From positions 1-8,012 of the forward strand of contig SVEW01000106.1 of assembly GCA_015057205.1 (NCBI GenBank): a DNA stretch of 8,012 nt. The letters are read 5' to 3'. Each line of letters opens with the position of its first letter. The first letter of the stretch is position 1. Shown here in pieces: positions 1 through 7,001 of the stretch. The position numbers were made by a program, and so were the translations under genes. Source of the stretch: Lachnospiraceae bacterium. Its GTDB lineage: Bacteria; Bacillota; Clostridia; Lachnospirales; Lachnospiraceae. The notes under the pieces were generated by a model. That model saw only the letters and a list, made by a program, of their open reading frames with translations, searched no databases and was not told the DNA's origin.

Positions 1-1010
1 GCCGTTTCAATGGTCACACTGAATATCCATCCAGTCTCCTTCAATTTTGAAAACGCCACATAGGAATTCTTTGTATCGTAAACGGTCTCCACAATCCCTG
101 TGTCAGCCCCCACAAGTGCATCCATGAATTTACTATCCGAAAAGTGATTTTTAAGAAGGGTTCTAAAGTCCTTCTTTTCCATATCCGGATGGGCAATAAA
201 ATTCTGATCCGCGTCTAGAACGAAGCAGGTTCCGGACTTTCCAACCTTTAGACCCATAACATCATCAATGATACTGGTCACCAACACATCCGATGCTACA
301 ACACCCGCAATTTTACCACTTTTATCCCGATAGGTCATAGCTGCTGTAATACATGTATTTCCATAAGTATCTTTATAGGTAGGTAGCCACACCAGCTCAT
401 CCGGCGAAGCCATGGCTGCCTGATACCAGCCACGCTGCTTCGGATCGTAATTTTCATCAAACAAATTGGAACGGGAATAACGATACGATATTCCGCTTAC
501 CGTTCCTATATAGATGTTATCAAGCATCTCATTATTTTCCAAAAAAGGAGCAAACATATACTCACAATTGGATAAAATCTTTACCTCTTTTTCAATTGCC
601 GGCGTTCTCTTAACACCTTTCACCAAAAAATACTTGGAACACGCCACGCCGTTTTGGGTTTCGTCCGGCCTTGGCATACTTTTCCCCACGAAATTCCCAT
701 CATTTTCATAGAGACTCTGCGTATATTGCGCTGACTGTGTAACAATTCGGTTAACAGCATATAGTTCCTCATTGGCAGCCTGCGCCTGCTTGTCTACCAA
801 CTGATGCAGTGAGTCCTCCGCCTGGGATAAAAGCGACTCTTTGGTAACCTCTGATGATTTTAACCCTAATGTGATATTGGTCTGTTCAAACTCATCTACC
901 ATGGAATTCATAAAATAGTAGGATGCACCAAATACCACTAATAAAGACCCCAGTGACATAATGATGATTACCAGAAGAATTTTGATACTGATTTTCATAT
1001 TTTTAAACAT
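1..1010 (-). CDS. dCache-domain membrane sensor, C-terminus cut off by the window edge
   Basis: Partial gene: 336 codons are open from the ATG at 1010 to the left edge with no stop. An uncleaved membrane anchor spans about residues 8-33 after a short basic N-terminus. Residues about 40-336 form an extracytoplasmic double-Cache domain. Within it Y188, R193, W195, Y196, Y212, D214 and D241 reproduce the spacing of the amino-acid-binding dCache_1 motif, apart from one extra residue between Y196 and Y212. The second membrane segment and the output domain lie outside the window. From its neighbours I would guess a HAMP plus PP2C/SpoIIE-type phosphatase, but a chemoreceptor, histidine kinase or diguanylate cyclase would start the same way. 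The start is supported by GGAGG at 1020-1024, 9 nt upstream; an in-frame ATG at 998 is less well placed. The gene begins 26 bp after the ligase gene and is probably the fourth gene of that operon. Confidence 0.88.
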   Translation of the reverse strand, partial: MFKNMKISIKILLVIIIMSLGSLLVVFGASYYFMNSMVDEFEQTNITLGLKSSEVTKESLLSQAEDSLHQLVDKQAQAANEELYAVNRIVTQSAQYTQSLYENDGNFVGKSMPRPDETQNGVACSKYFLVKGVKRTPAIEKEVKILSNCEYMFAPFLENNEMLDNIYIGTVSGISYRYSRSNLFDENYDPKQRGWYQAAMASPDELVWLPTYKDTYGNTCITAAMTYRDKSGKIAGVVASDVLVTSIIDDVMGLKVGKSGTCFVLDADQNFIAHPDMEKKDFRTLLKNHFSDSKFMDALVGADTGIVETVYDTKNSYVAFSKLKETGWIFSVTIET

Positions 1011-1036
1011 AGCCCGCTTCCTCCGTTATTAAGATT

Positions 1037-1951
1037 TTATAATGCTGCTTTTAAAATGTCTTCAATCATATCCTCATAGTCAATCCCTGCCATGGCAGCC
1101 TCCCTTGGCATAAGGCTTGCCCTCTTTAATCCCGGAACCGCATTGATTTCCAGAACATAAGGGCGCATCGTGCTTTCTTCCACCATAAAATCTACCCTCG
1201 CCACGCCTTTTGCGCCGGTAACCTGAAACACCTTCTTTGCAAGGTCGGACATTTCATCGGTAAGTGCCGGTGGAAGTTTACATTCTCCGATGCCATATTC
1301 TCCGGTAAATTTAATCATTTCATTTTTATCGTCATTAAATTTCCGCAAATCCAATCCTTCCACAACCGGTAGAACCACCAGTTTTCCATGGCTTTCGTAT
1401 AATCCAACTGTATAAAAACCTCCAGAAACAAAACGCTCCAAAAAAATGGGGTTGTCAAAGTCGAATACCTTTCTAATCCGCTCAAGTTCTTCCTTATTAT
1501 GTATCAGTTCAATCCCAAAACTCCCTCCCTGCGTTGGTGCCTTTGCCACAAAAGGGAATCCAAATGCCTCATAGTTATAATCTCCCGCCTCATATCTATG
1601 CCTGGTTAATATATCCCATTTTGCCGTGCTAATTCCATAATGTTCAAAAACCATTTTACAAAGAATCTTATCATTGATTAGGCAAGCAGCACGCATGTCA
1701 CTTCCGGTAAACGGGATCTTCGCCTGCTCAAGAATTGCCTGCAATGAGCCGTCTCCATACCCCTTTCCCTGCACACAAACATATACCACATCTGTCTCAC
1801 ATTCCCGCAGGGTCTGCAAAATATCCTCGCCATATGGAATAAGTATTGCTGTATATCCTCGATTCTTTAAAGCCTGCGCAATATCCTTCGCATTTTTCTC
1901 CGAAGCTCCCCGCTCCTCTTTTGAGCCTCCATAAACCACACTTACAACCAT
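1037..1951 (-). CDS. D-alanine--D-alanine ligase-like ATP-grasp enzyme
   Basis: 304 aa, the usual length of a D-Ala-D-Ala ligase (DdlB is about 306 aa), and predicted cytoplasmic. The family joins two D-amino acids (or a D-amino acid and a hydroxy acid) using ATP. Visible matches: the N-terminal glycine motif G8-G9 with E13-R14; GDGSLQAILE at 67-76, leading to PFTGS at 80-84; lysines K95 and K137 for ATP binding; a glycine/serine loop GGSFG at 142-146; E172; and metal ligands D254, E268 and N270 in the RVDF and LEINAVPG motifs. Against DdlB as I remember it, the His and Glu of the H-G-R-G-G-E-D-G region appear as Q61 and G65, the first serine of the Ser-Ser loop is G143, and the omega-loop region after FTGEYG is short. 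The substrate may therefore not be D-Ala-D-Ala. The start has AGGAGG at 1962-1967, inside the end of the upstream gene; the two genes are 5 bp apart. It is probably a paralog, not the housekeeping Ddl. Confidence 0.88.
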   Translation of the reverse strand: MVVSVVYGGSKEERGASEKNAKDIAQALKNRGYTAILIPYGEDILQTLRECETDVVYVCVQGKGYGDGSLQAILEQAKIPFTGSDMRAACLINDKILCKMVFEHYGISTAKWDILTRHRYEAGDYNYEAFGFPFVAKAPTQGGSFGIELIHNKEELERIRKVFDFDNPIFLERFVSGGFYTVGLYESHGKLVVLPVVEGLDLRKFNDDKNEMIKFTGEYGIGECKLPPALTDEMSDLAKKVFQVTGAKGVARVDFMVEESTMRPYVLEINAVPGLKRASLMPREAAMAGIDYEDMIEDILKAAL

Positions 1952-1956
1952 AAAAA

Positions 1957-3897
1957 TTAAACCTCCTGCTTCTCTGTTCGGCTCGTCAGAGCACTAAATA
2001 CCATAAATGTGATTGCCATGACTGCAAACAGAATGGCAAGCACACGAATACCCATTTGGTAACCAAAGGAAATTGCCAATGCAAACACCATAGGTCCCAT
2101 CATTTCCAATAATTTTTTAATAAATGATAATACGGAAAGAGATTTTGACGCCCCTAGCTTTTTAACAGCAGGCAGTGCCAAAAAGTAATTATTCTGCACG
2201 CCGAACCCGAAGCTGTCCGCGGTTCCTAAAAGCGCCGCTCCCACAAATGGCAGAATTAAGCCTGCGGCCACTCCCGGAAGGAACAGACTTGCCGCAATCA
2301 TCACGTTATATGCAAAGTTAATATTCTTAAGGGCATTTTGCTTGTATCCGGCAATAAGCACCGAAAGAAACGGGCCACCATATACGATGACAAGTCCGTA
2401 TAAAAGCTGGGCACGTCCCACATCCGTTATACTTCTTCCGATAGAAGAAAAATAAAGGGGCAGATAATAGCTTAAGTAAGATGCCGCAATGCAAGACGGT
2501 GCAATCATCAGCACCACAAACAGTAAGGCTACCATTTGTTGAAGACTAGCACCCCTTTTCTGCTTATATCGTTCTTGAGACGGTTCTTCCACGACCTCCT
2601 TGTGAGGAAGCAGTGCATTCTCCATCCGAATGATAAAAAGGGAGGTTAAAAGGGTCATACCTGCCGAAATAACAAATACAGCCTTGTAGCCGAATAATTC
2701 CGCAAGAATCGCGCCTAAGGAAGATCCGCAATTCATTCCGGCATAAATTCCTGTATTTAGAAGTGCGAATCCCAACAGCTGCTCCCGGTTATCCTTTCCA
2801 AAAAGAGAAAGATTCCGAAGGGTCATCCAACAAAAACCATAGCCCAATCCTACAATTGCCCTTGCCAGAATGAATAAAATCAAATTTCCGGAAAAGGCTG
2901 ACAAAAGAGTTCCGGCTGCCACCATGGAAAGTCCCCAAAGAAACGGTAGTTTCCACCCTTTTTTCTCCAATATAATCGTCGTAATAAAGATTGCCGAGCA
3001 GGTAAGCAAGGTCTCTGCCGACTGTGGCAATCCTGCCGCTGCTGTCCCCGACAACCACGGGAACGGATTATCCAAAGTCTTCGTCAATATCGGAATAAAG
3101 GCAGAGGAAAGCCTTGAAGCAAAATAAAACAAAAAGGCAATCTGTCGGATATAATAAAGCGAGGAAAGCATCGGCTTTTCCTGACTGACCAATGCTCTTT
3201 TCTTAGCCATACTCCTCATGATTAACCGAATCATAAGAAGAACTGTTTCCACCGTAAAAAAAACAGAGGTTACCAGTACTGTCAGTAAATTCAAAAGAAT
3301 ATTTTGCATCATTTTTCTGCTGTGACCCTCATCATAATAAAACCGTATTTCCTTCCCTCTTCCAAAGGGATAGGTATACCGTGTTTTAGAAGGTTTTTTC
3401 CCCAGTATATCCTCCTTCGAAGAATACTGGGCTATTCCTTTTTCATTTACAATGGTAATCTCATATATACCGTTTGTACAAAGCTCCGGCAGACTCTGAG
3501 CCAATTTTTCTCCACTTACTTTCTCTGTTAAAGCTATATCTTTGCGGATCACCTCATATTTTTGATAATTCATAATCTGATTTCGAACAGACAGTATCTC
3601 AAAGAAAAAAGCGACCTGTATGATAATGAGCACCGTTAAAAGCATTGCGTTAATATTTACGCTCTCTAACTCTCCATCTATATTAAACACCGGTCCTTTT
3701 GCAAAAAAAACCGCCAACGCCACGCAAGATAAAATCGTAAGGATTACCAAAACTTGAATAGGAACCGACGTATACTCCGCCGGTTCATTCACATTTAATA
3801 TAACCAGAAAGCCTGCCACAATCCCGATGGTAAGTACTGAACCCAAAAACAGATAGAGTCTTATCCTTTTATTATCGTTTTCCTTGTAGTGTTCCAT
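1957..3897 (-). CDS. Membrane protein fusing an extracytoplasmic sensor-like module to an MFS domain
   Basis: 646 aa, far longer than an ordinary MFS carrier (about 400 aa). The N-terminal part has hydrophobic segments at about 13-35, 47-65 and 85-103, then a mainly hydrophilic stretch of about 90 residues (104-197), then another segment at 198-226. The hydrophilic stretch includes YEITIVNEKG (145-154) and a following strand pattern, resembling a single Cache/PAS-like extracellular sensor. A basic linker (228-240) leads into about 12 helices from 248 to 637. There the GFCWMTLRN loop (354-362) and the charged central loop (430-450) fit the two halves of the major facilitator fold. No substrate can be named, and the MFS part might sense or signal instead of transporting. 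RBS AAGGAG at 3907-3912 lies 9 nt before the ATG. The gene starts 42 bp after the upstream gene ends and stops 5 bp before the ligase starts, so it is the second gene of the four-gene operon. Confidence 0.85.
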   Translation of the reverse strand: MEHYKENDNKRIRLYLFLGSVLTIGIVAGFLVILNVNEPAEYTSVPIQVLVILTILSCVALAVFFAKGPVFNIDGELESVNINAMLLTVLIIIQVAFFFEILSVRNQIMNYQKYEVIRKDIALTEKVSGEKLAQSLPELCTNGIYEITIVNEKGIAQYSSKEDILGKKPSKTRYTYPFGRGKEIRFYYDEGHSRKMMQNILLNLLTVLVTSVFFTVETVLLMIRLIMRSMAKKRALVSQEKPMLSSLYYIRQIAFLFYFASRLSSAFIPILTKTLDNPFPWLSGTAAAGLPQSAETLLTCSAIFITTIILEKKGWKLPFLWGLSMVAAGTLLSAFSGNLILFILARAIVGLGYGFCWMTLRNLSLFGKDNREQLLGFALLNTGIYAGMNCGSSLGAILAELFGYKAVFVISAGMTLLTSLFIIRMENALLPHKEVVEEPSQERYKQKRGASLQQMVALLFVVLMIAPSCIAASYLSYYLPLYFSSIGRSITDVGRAQLLYGLVIVYGGPFLSVLIAGYKQNALKNINFAYNVMIAASLFLPGVAAGLILPFVGAALLGTADSFGFGVQNNYFLALPAVKKLGASKSLSVLSFIKKLLEMMGPMVFALAISFGYQMGIRVLAILFAVMAITFMVFSALTSRTEKQEV

Positions 3898-3939
3898 AAA
3901 CCCCCGCTCCTTAAGTTTAGTTCTCGCCTTACTTTCCTA

Positions 3940-4572
3940 CTAAAGTGAAATCGTAATATCCACACTGTCCTTACGCACTCCAATTACGACATCCTTAGCA
4001 ATACTTGCAACCACTGATTTTTCAAGCTCATCCCATTCCTCTGCCATGGGCTTCTCCTGCTGTTGTTCTAAGTTTTCCTTATAGGTTCGAAGTGACCAAA
4101 TCAGCGCCTGGCTTCTGAGCGCATTTGAAGATGTCAATTCTCCCGGCATGCCACCCATAAGTCCATAATCAACAAAGCTACTACCATACTCCTGCTGTAA
4201 TTCTAACGCTTCATCGAAATTCAAAAGACAATTCTCCACAATATCGCGGACTTTGCCCATAAAACCCTTTGCAAATACATTTTTACCACTCTTTGAAGCA
4301 GATAAAATTTCATTTTTCTTTTCCCGGCTCATTTCTGTTTTTACCAGTACGTGTACTTTATACTCACCCTTCTCTTCTTCAATCCAAAACTGTGCCTTAA
4401 ACTCTCCGGTCATAGCCCTAACCATACCAATTGCTTCTTCGGAAAGAAGGCGCAGGTGAAGTTTTTGTTTCTTTTCTAAATTCTGATTATCAAGATAACC
4501 ATCCACTTTTGCAATTGCTTTTGCTACACTTTTTTCCTGATTATCCAGGTTGATTGCATCCATTTTGTCCAT
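3940..4572 (-). CDS. Soluble regulator resembling a degenerate GHKL ATPase (anti-sigma type)
   Basis: 210 aa, no signal peptide or membrane segment. I do not recognise a named protein. The N-terminal half (about 12-80) is a helix followed by LRLLSEEAIGMVRAM (40-54) and the strand pair AQFWIEEEKGEYKVHVLV (60-77). This arrangement resembles the N-box helix and sheet of anti-sigma/histidine-kinase ATPases. However, the Asn expected four residues after the Glu is G49 or M50, and no clear D-x-G-x-G box is visible. A Gly/Lys-rich segment at 95-107 may correspond to the lid. The C-terminus (182-210) ends in strands (VVIGVR, VDITISL) after a Glu-rich helix. As first gene of an operon with two membrane sensors, a protein-protein or nucleotide-binding role in partner switching is plausible but unproven. 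The start at 4572 has AAGGAG at 4579-4584, 6 nt upstream; the internal ATG at 4563 is too far from it. Confidence 0.85.
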   Translation of the reverse strand: MDKMDAINLDNQEKSVAKAIAKVDGYLDNQNLEKKQKLHLRLLSEEAIGMVRAMTGEFKAQFWIEEEKGEYKVHVLVKTEMSREKKNEILSASKSGKNVFAKGFMGKVRDIVENCLLNFDEALELQQEYGSSFVDYGLMGGMPGELTSSNALRSQALIWSLRTYKENLEQQQEKPMAEEWDELEKSVVASIAKDVVIGVRKDSVDITISL

Positions 4573-4673
4573 ACCATTCTCCTTACGTTTATTCTGAATA
4601 TAACTCGAAATCTCATCCTATAATTACACAACTTTCGTCTTTCTATTATAACACATGGCTATTGTTTTGCCAT
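4573..4673 (-). promoter_or_regulatory. Promoter and leader of the four-gene sensor/ligase operon
   Basis: Read on the minus strand, a perfect TATAAT -10 element lies at 4645-4650. It is preceded directly by TGT (4651-4653), which makes it an extended -10. A 17-bp spacer leads to ATGGCA at 4668-4673, a 4-of-6 match to the -35 consensus. Transcription would start near 4638, giving a leader of about 65 nt before the ATG at 4572. This is a housekeeping-sigma type of promoter; I see no alternative-sigma signature and no obvious riboswitch in the leader. Confidence 0.6.
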
Positions 4674-4756
4674 AAACCGTACATACAATTCGTCCTTTTT
4701 TCACACTTTTTCTCACAACTCAGCATTACTGTTCACTCCGGATTCCGGAAATAAAT

Positions 4757-4788
4757 ATGGCTAACACGATATCACTCATGTTAGCCAT
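4757..4788 (-). terminator. Probable intrinsic terminator after the secreted Big2 protein gene
   Basis: Two arms, ATGGCTAACA at 4757-4766 and its exact reverse complement at 4779-4788, enclose a 12-nt loop. On the minus strand the stem is followed by ATTTATTTCC, a modest U-rich tract. The hairpin sits 37 bp after the stop codon at 4826 and upstream of the next promoter, where a terminator between the two units is expected. The U tract is weak, so a purely structural or processing role is possible. Confidence 0.65.
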
Positions 4789-4825
4789 CGATTCCTATAA
4801 AATTAGGTTTAAAATTATTATTTCG

Positions 4826-6277
4826 TTATACTACTTTCACTTTAATCTTGAAACTTACGCCATTAACCATTACGGTTACGGTTGCCTTGCCCCTCTTTAA
4901 GCCCTTGATATTGATGGTATCCACAGACTTCTTGGAGGTTACCTTGGCTACCTTTGCATTGGTGCTGGCATAATTATTATTTACGGAAGCCGCTTTTCCT
5001 GAAATTGCAACCTTTAAGTTCTTACCTCGTTTTATGGTATAGGTCTTGGAACTTACAAATTTTTTGCCTCCCACCTTGACTGTCGGACTGTTCTTAACCG
5101 TCACTTTGCAGGTAAGCTTGGTTCCATCATCCAGGGTCGCAGTAATGGTTACGGTTCCTTTCTTAAGAGCCGTAACATTTCCGTCGTTTGATACTTTCGC
5201 AATTTTCTTGTTTGAGGACGTCCATTTCTTTACATAGCCATTTGATACTACGACATAATAAAAGTCTCCTGCTGACAGTTTAATGTTCGTATCGCCAAAA
5301 ATATACGGAGATTCAAACGTGACACAGACAATTTCATACCCGTCTTTATATGTAGAAAGTGTATCCGGTATCTCTTCTCCTGTCACTACCTTAACTGTCC
5401 AGTTTGCCTTCGCTGCCTCTTTTTCACCGGCATAATCAAAATCCTCATAGCCGACAGGCTTCAATGCAGTCACAAGATTCTTAATCGATTTCCACCCCAG
5501 TTCCCCATAGCTTCCCTTGCTTGCCAGATACAATTTGAACTCATTTTTATCCCCGGTATAATAGGCTGTATAATTTCCGGCAGTTGAAAAACCACTTATA
5601 TGATTGTTATTCAATGCCTCAATGCCATAGTTTTTAATTACTTGATCCGTAAACCATGTGCGCTCTACAAGTTCCTTCATTTCTGTCTGATTCCACTTGC
5701 CACCGGCATACAGTCTTATGGTCTTAATGCCAAAATCTTTATCCTCAAGCTTCACATTGTAAAACTTCGTTCCAAAGTCATCCGCATTTTCAGCATTTGC
5801 ATCTACCGCAAATAAATAATCCCGCACTTCACCTTTCGTAAGCGTCATTCCACAATACTCACAGATTGCCTCTGCAACATAAGGTAATATCAGCGATGGG
5901 AAATAATTACCTCCACTTGTATAACAGTAAATATTGTTATCCTTGTCAATATAAAACAGCGCTGTATGATCACCATCCGCATATTGCTCATATTCCGGCA
6001 ACGGTGATTGCTTAACGGTAATAACCACAGTGCCATCCTCATTCTCTTCATAGGTTTCTGTTACTGTAGCCATCTTTGCAACTTGCTCTTTATACTCTTT
6101 GTACGCTCCATTCGTCTTTAGTTTCTCGTACACGCCCTTTAAAATGGTCCTCTGTGCCTCAGTAATCACCTGATCTGCTGCTTGAATCTTCATTGCCGGT
6201 AAACCAGGAAGCAACGTAATCACCATTATAAATGCCAGCATCATAGTCACGCTCTTTTTTACAACTGTTTTTTTCAT
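4826..6277 (-). CDS. Secreted protein with C-terminal Big2 (bacterial Ig-like) domains
   Basis: 483 aa. A classic Sec signal peptide is visible: basic MKKTVVKK, a hydrophobic core (9-27) and a likely cleavage after A33 (IQA before ADQ). Residues about 34-325 form a domain I cannot assign; it is rich in Tyr, Asp and Asn and contains Cys117, Cys139 and Cys142. Residues about 330-394 match the Big2 pattern, with the hallmark WTSSNKKIAKVSNDGNVTALKKGTVTITA spread over 352-380. Residues 398-483 form a second, more divergent Big2-like domain (YASTNAKVAKV, GLKRGKATVTV). There is no LPXTG sorting signal or C-terminal membrane segment, so it is released or held non-covalently. Such domains usually mediate surface adhesion or display. 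The start has GGAGG at 6285-6289, 7 nt upstream. It lies 54 bp after the acetyltransferase gene with no convincing promoter or terminator between them, so it may be the third gene of that unit. Confidence 0.88.
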   Translation of the reverse strand: MKKTVVKKSVTMMLAFIMVITLLPGLPAMKIQAADQVITEAQRTILKGVYEKLKTNGAYKEYKEQVAKMATVTETYEENEDGTVVITVKQSPLPEYEQYADGDHTALFYIDKDNNIYCYTSGGNYFPSLILPYVAEAICEYCGMTLTKGEVRDYLFAVDANAENADDFGTKFYNVKLEDKDFGIKTIRLYAGGKWNQTEMKELVERTWFTDQVIKNYGIEALNNNHISGFSTAGNYTAYYTGDKNEFKLYLASKGSYGELGWKSIKNLVTALKPVGYEDFDYAGEKEAAKANWTVKVVTGEEIPDTLSTYKDGYEIVCVTFESPYIFGDTNIKLSAGDFYYVVVSNGYVKKWTSSNKKIAKVSNDGNVTALKKGTVTITATLDDGTKLTCKVTVKNSPTVKVGGKKFVSSKTYTIKRGKNLKVAISGKAASVNNNYASTNAKVAKVTSKKSVDTINIKGLKRGKATVTVMVNGVSFKIKVKVV

Positions 6278-6331
6278 TCTGAACCCTCCCTAATTGTTTT
6301 TGATACTCTCAATGCTACCATTCTTTCGTGA

Positions 6332-6988
6332 CTATTCTTTGTATTTCCGTTCCCCCTTATCATCAAACAGCTGCCCCGGCAACGTTAATTTTTCCTTTGG
6401 CGCAAACTCCCTGTCGAACACTTCCACATCTTCGTCCCTCACATAATAGCCCTGTGGCGTCTGATATACGCCGGTCACATCGTCCAGATATCCTGGTTTT
6501 AACTCCTTACACAGGAAAAAGGACGCATCTGCATCTTCCGGCAAATCATGGTAACGGATTCCAAATTTGCTCGCATAATCAAATCCACTCTTTCCGTAAA
6601 AATGAATGTTTCCTTCAAACAAAACTGCTCCAAATCCCATTTCTGTGGCTTTTTCCAGGGAATAATCCAGCAACGCCTTTCCATACCCCTTACGTTTCAA
6701 CTCCGGAATAATGCCAATCGGTCCCATCGTAAGCACCGGAATGGTTCTGCCATCATCCGCTTCAATGATGGTCTTCATAAACATATTTTGCCCGATTAGA
6801 CGCCCATCTTCCTCCATGACAAAATCAAGTTCCGGAATAAATGCCGAATCATCTCTTAACACATGTAGGACATAATGCTCGCTGCACCCCGGACGATATA
6901 CATTCCAAAAAGATTCTCTAACGAGATTCTCAACTTCTCTGTGTTCCTTCTTTTCTTCTAATCGGATTTTATAATTCTTTGTCTTCAT
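6332..6988 (-). CDS. GNAT-family N-acetyltransferase
   Basis: 218 aa from the chosen start. The GNAT fold transfers acetyl from acetyl-CoA to an amine. The central strand and CoA loop are clear: LTMGPIGIIPELKRKGYGKAL (86-105), where K98-R99-K100-G101-Y102-G103 is the pyrophosphate-binding loop. The downstream FYGKSGF (130-136) is the typical late-strand motif. The protein resembles the YhbS-like predicted acetyltransferases, with an extra C-terminal stretch (about 165-218) containing GVYQTPQGYYV. The substrate is unknown. The ORF could begin at 7018, but that ATG has no ribosome binding site and lies within the TetR gene. The ATG at 6988 has AGGAG at 6997-7001, 8 nt upstream, overlapping the TetR stop codon, which suggests translational coupling. 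Cotranscription with a TetR regulator hints at a detoxification or resistance role induced by a small molecule. Confidence 0.9.
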   Translation of the reverse strand: MKTKNYKIRLEEKKEHREVENLVRESFWNVYRPGCSEHYVLHVLRDDSAFIPELDFVMEEDGRLIGQNMFMKTIIEADDGRTIPVLTMGPIGIIPELKRKGYGKALLDYSLEKATEMGFGAVLFEGNIHFYGKSGFDYASKFGIRYHDLPEDADASFFLCKELKPGYLDDVTGVYQTPQGYYVRDEDVEVFDREFAPKEKLTLPGQLFDDKGERKYKE

Positions 6989-6996
6989 GTTTTTAT

Positions 6997-7001
6997 CTCC
7001 T
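6997..7001 (-). promoter_or_regulatory. Ribosome binding site that fixes the acetyltransferase start
   Basis: AGGAG on the minus strand lies 8 nt before the ATG at 6988 and shares bases with the TAG stop of the TetR gene (7000-7002). It favours 6988 over the upstream ATG at 7018 and suggests that ribosomes finishing the regulator reinitiate on the acetyltransferase. Confidence 0.75.

Noticed and set aside
1037..1951. Housekeeping ddl gene
   Set aside because: It sits in a sensor operon instead of a cell-wall cluster, and several substrate-side residues differ from DdlB, so no gene symbol is given.
4737..4750. Adjacent TCCGGA and TTCCGGAA palindromes after the terminator
   Set aside because: Short palindromes of this size are expected by chance, and nothing around them suggests a function.
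6328..6711. Plus-strand open frame of 127 codons opposite the acetyltransferase gene
   Set aside because: It is antisense to a clear GNAT gene, lacks a ribosome binding site and has no recognisable domain. The other plus-strand frames were dismissed for the same reasons.
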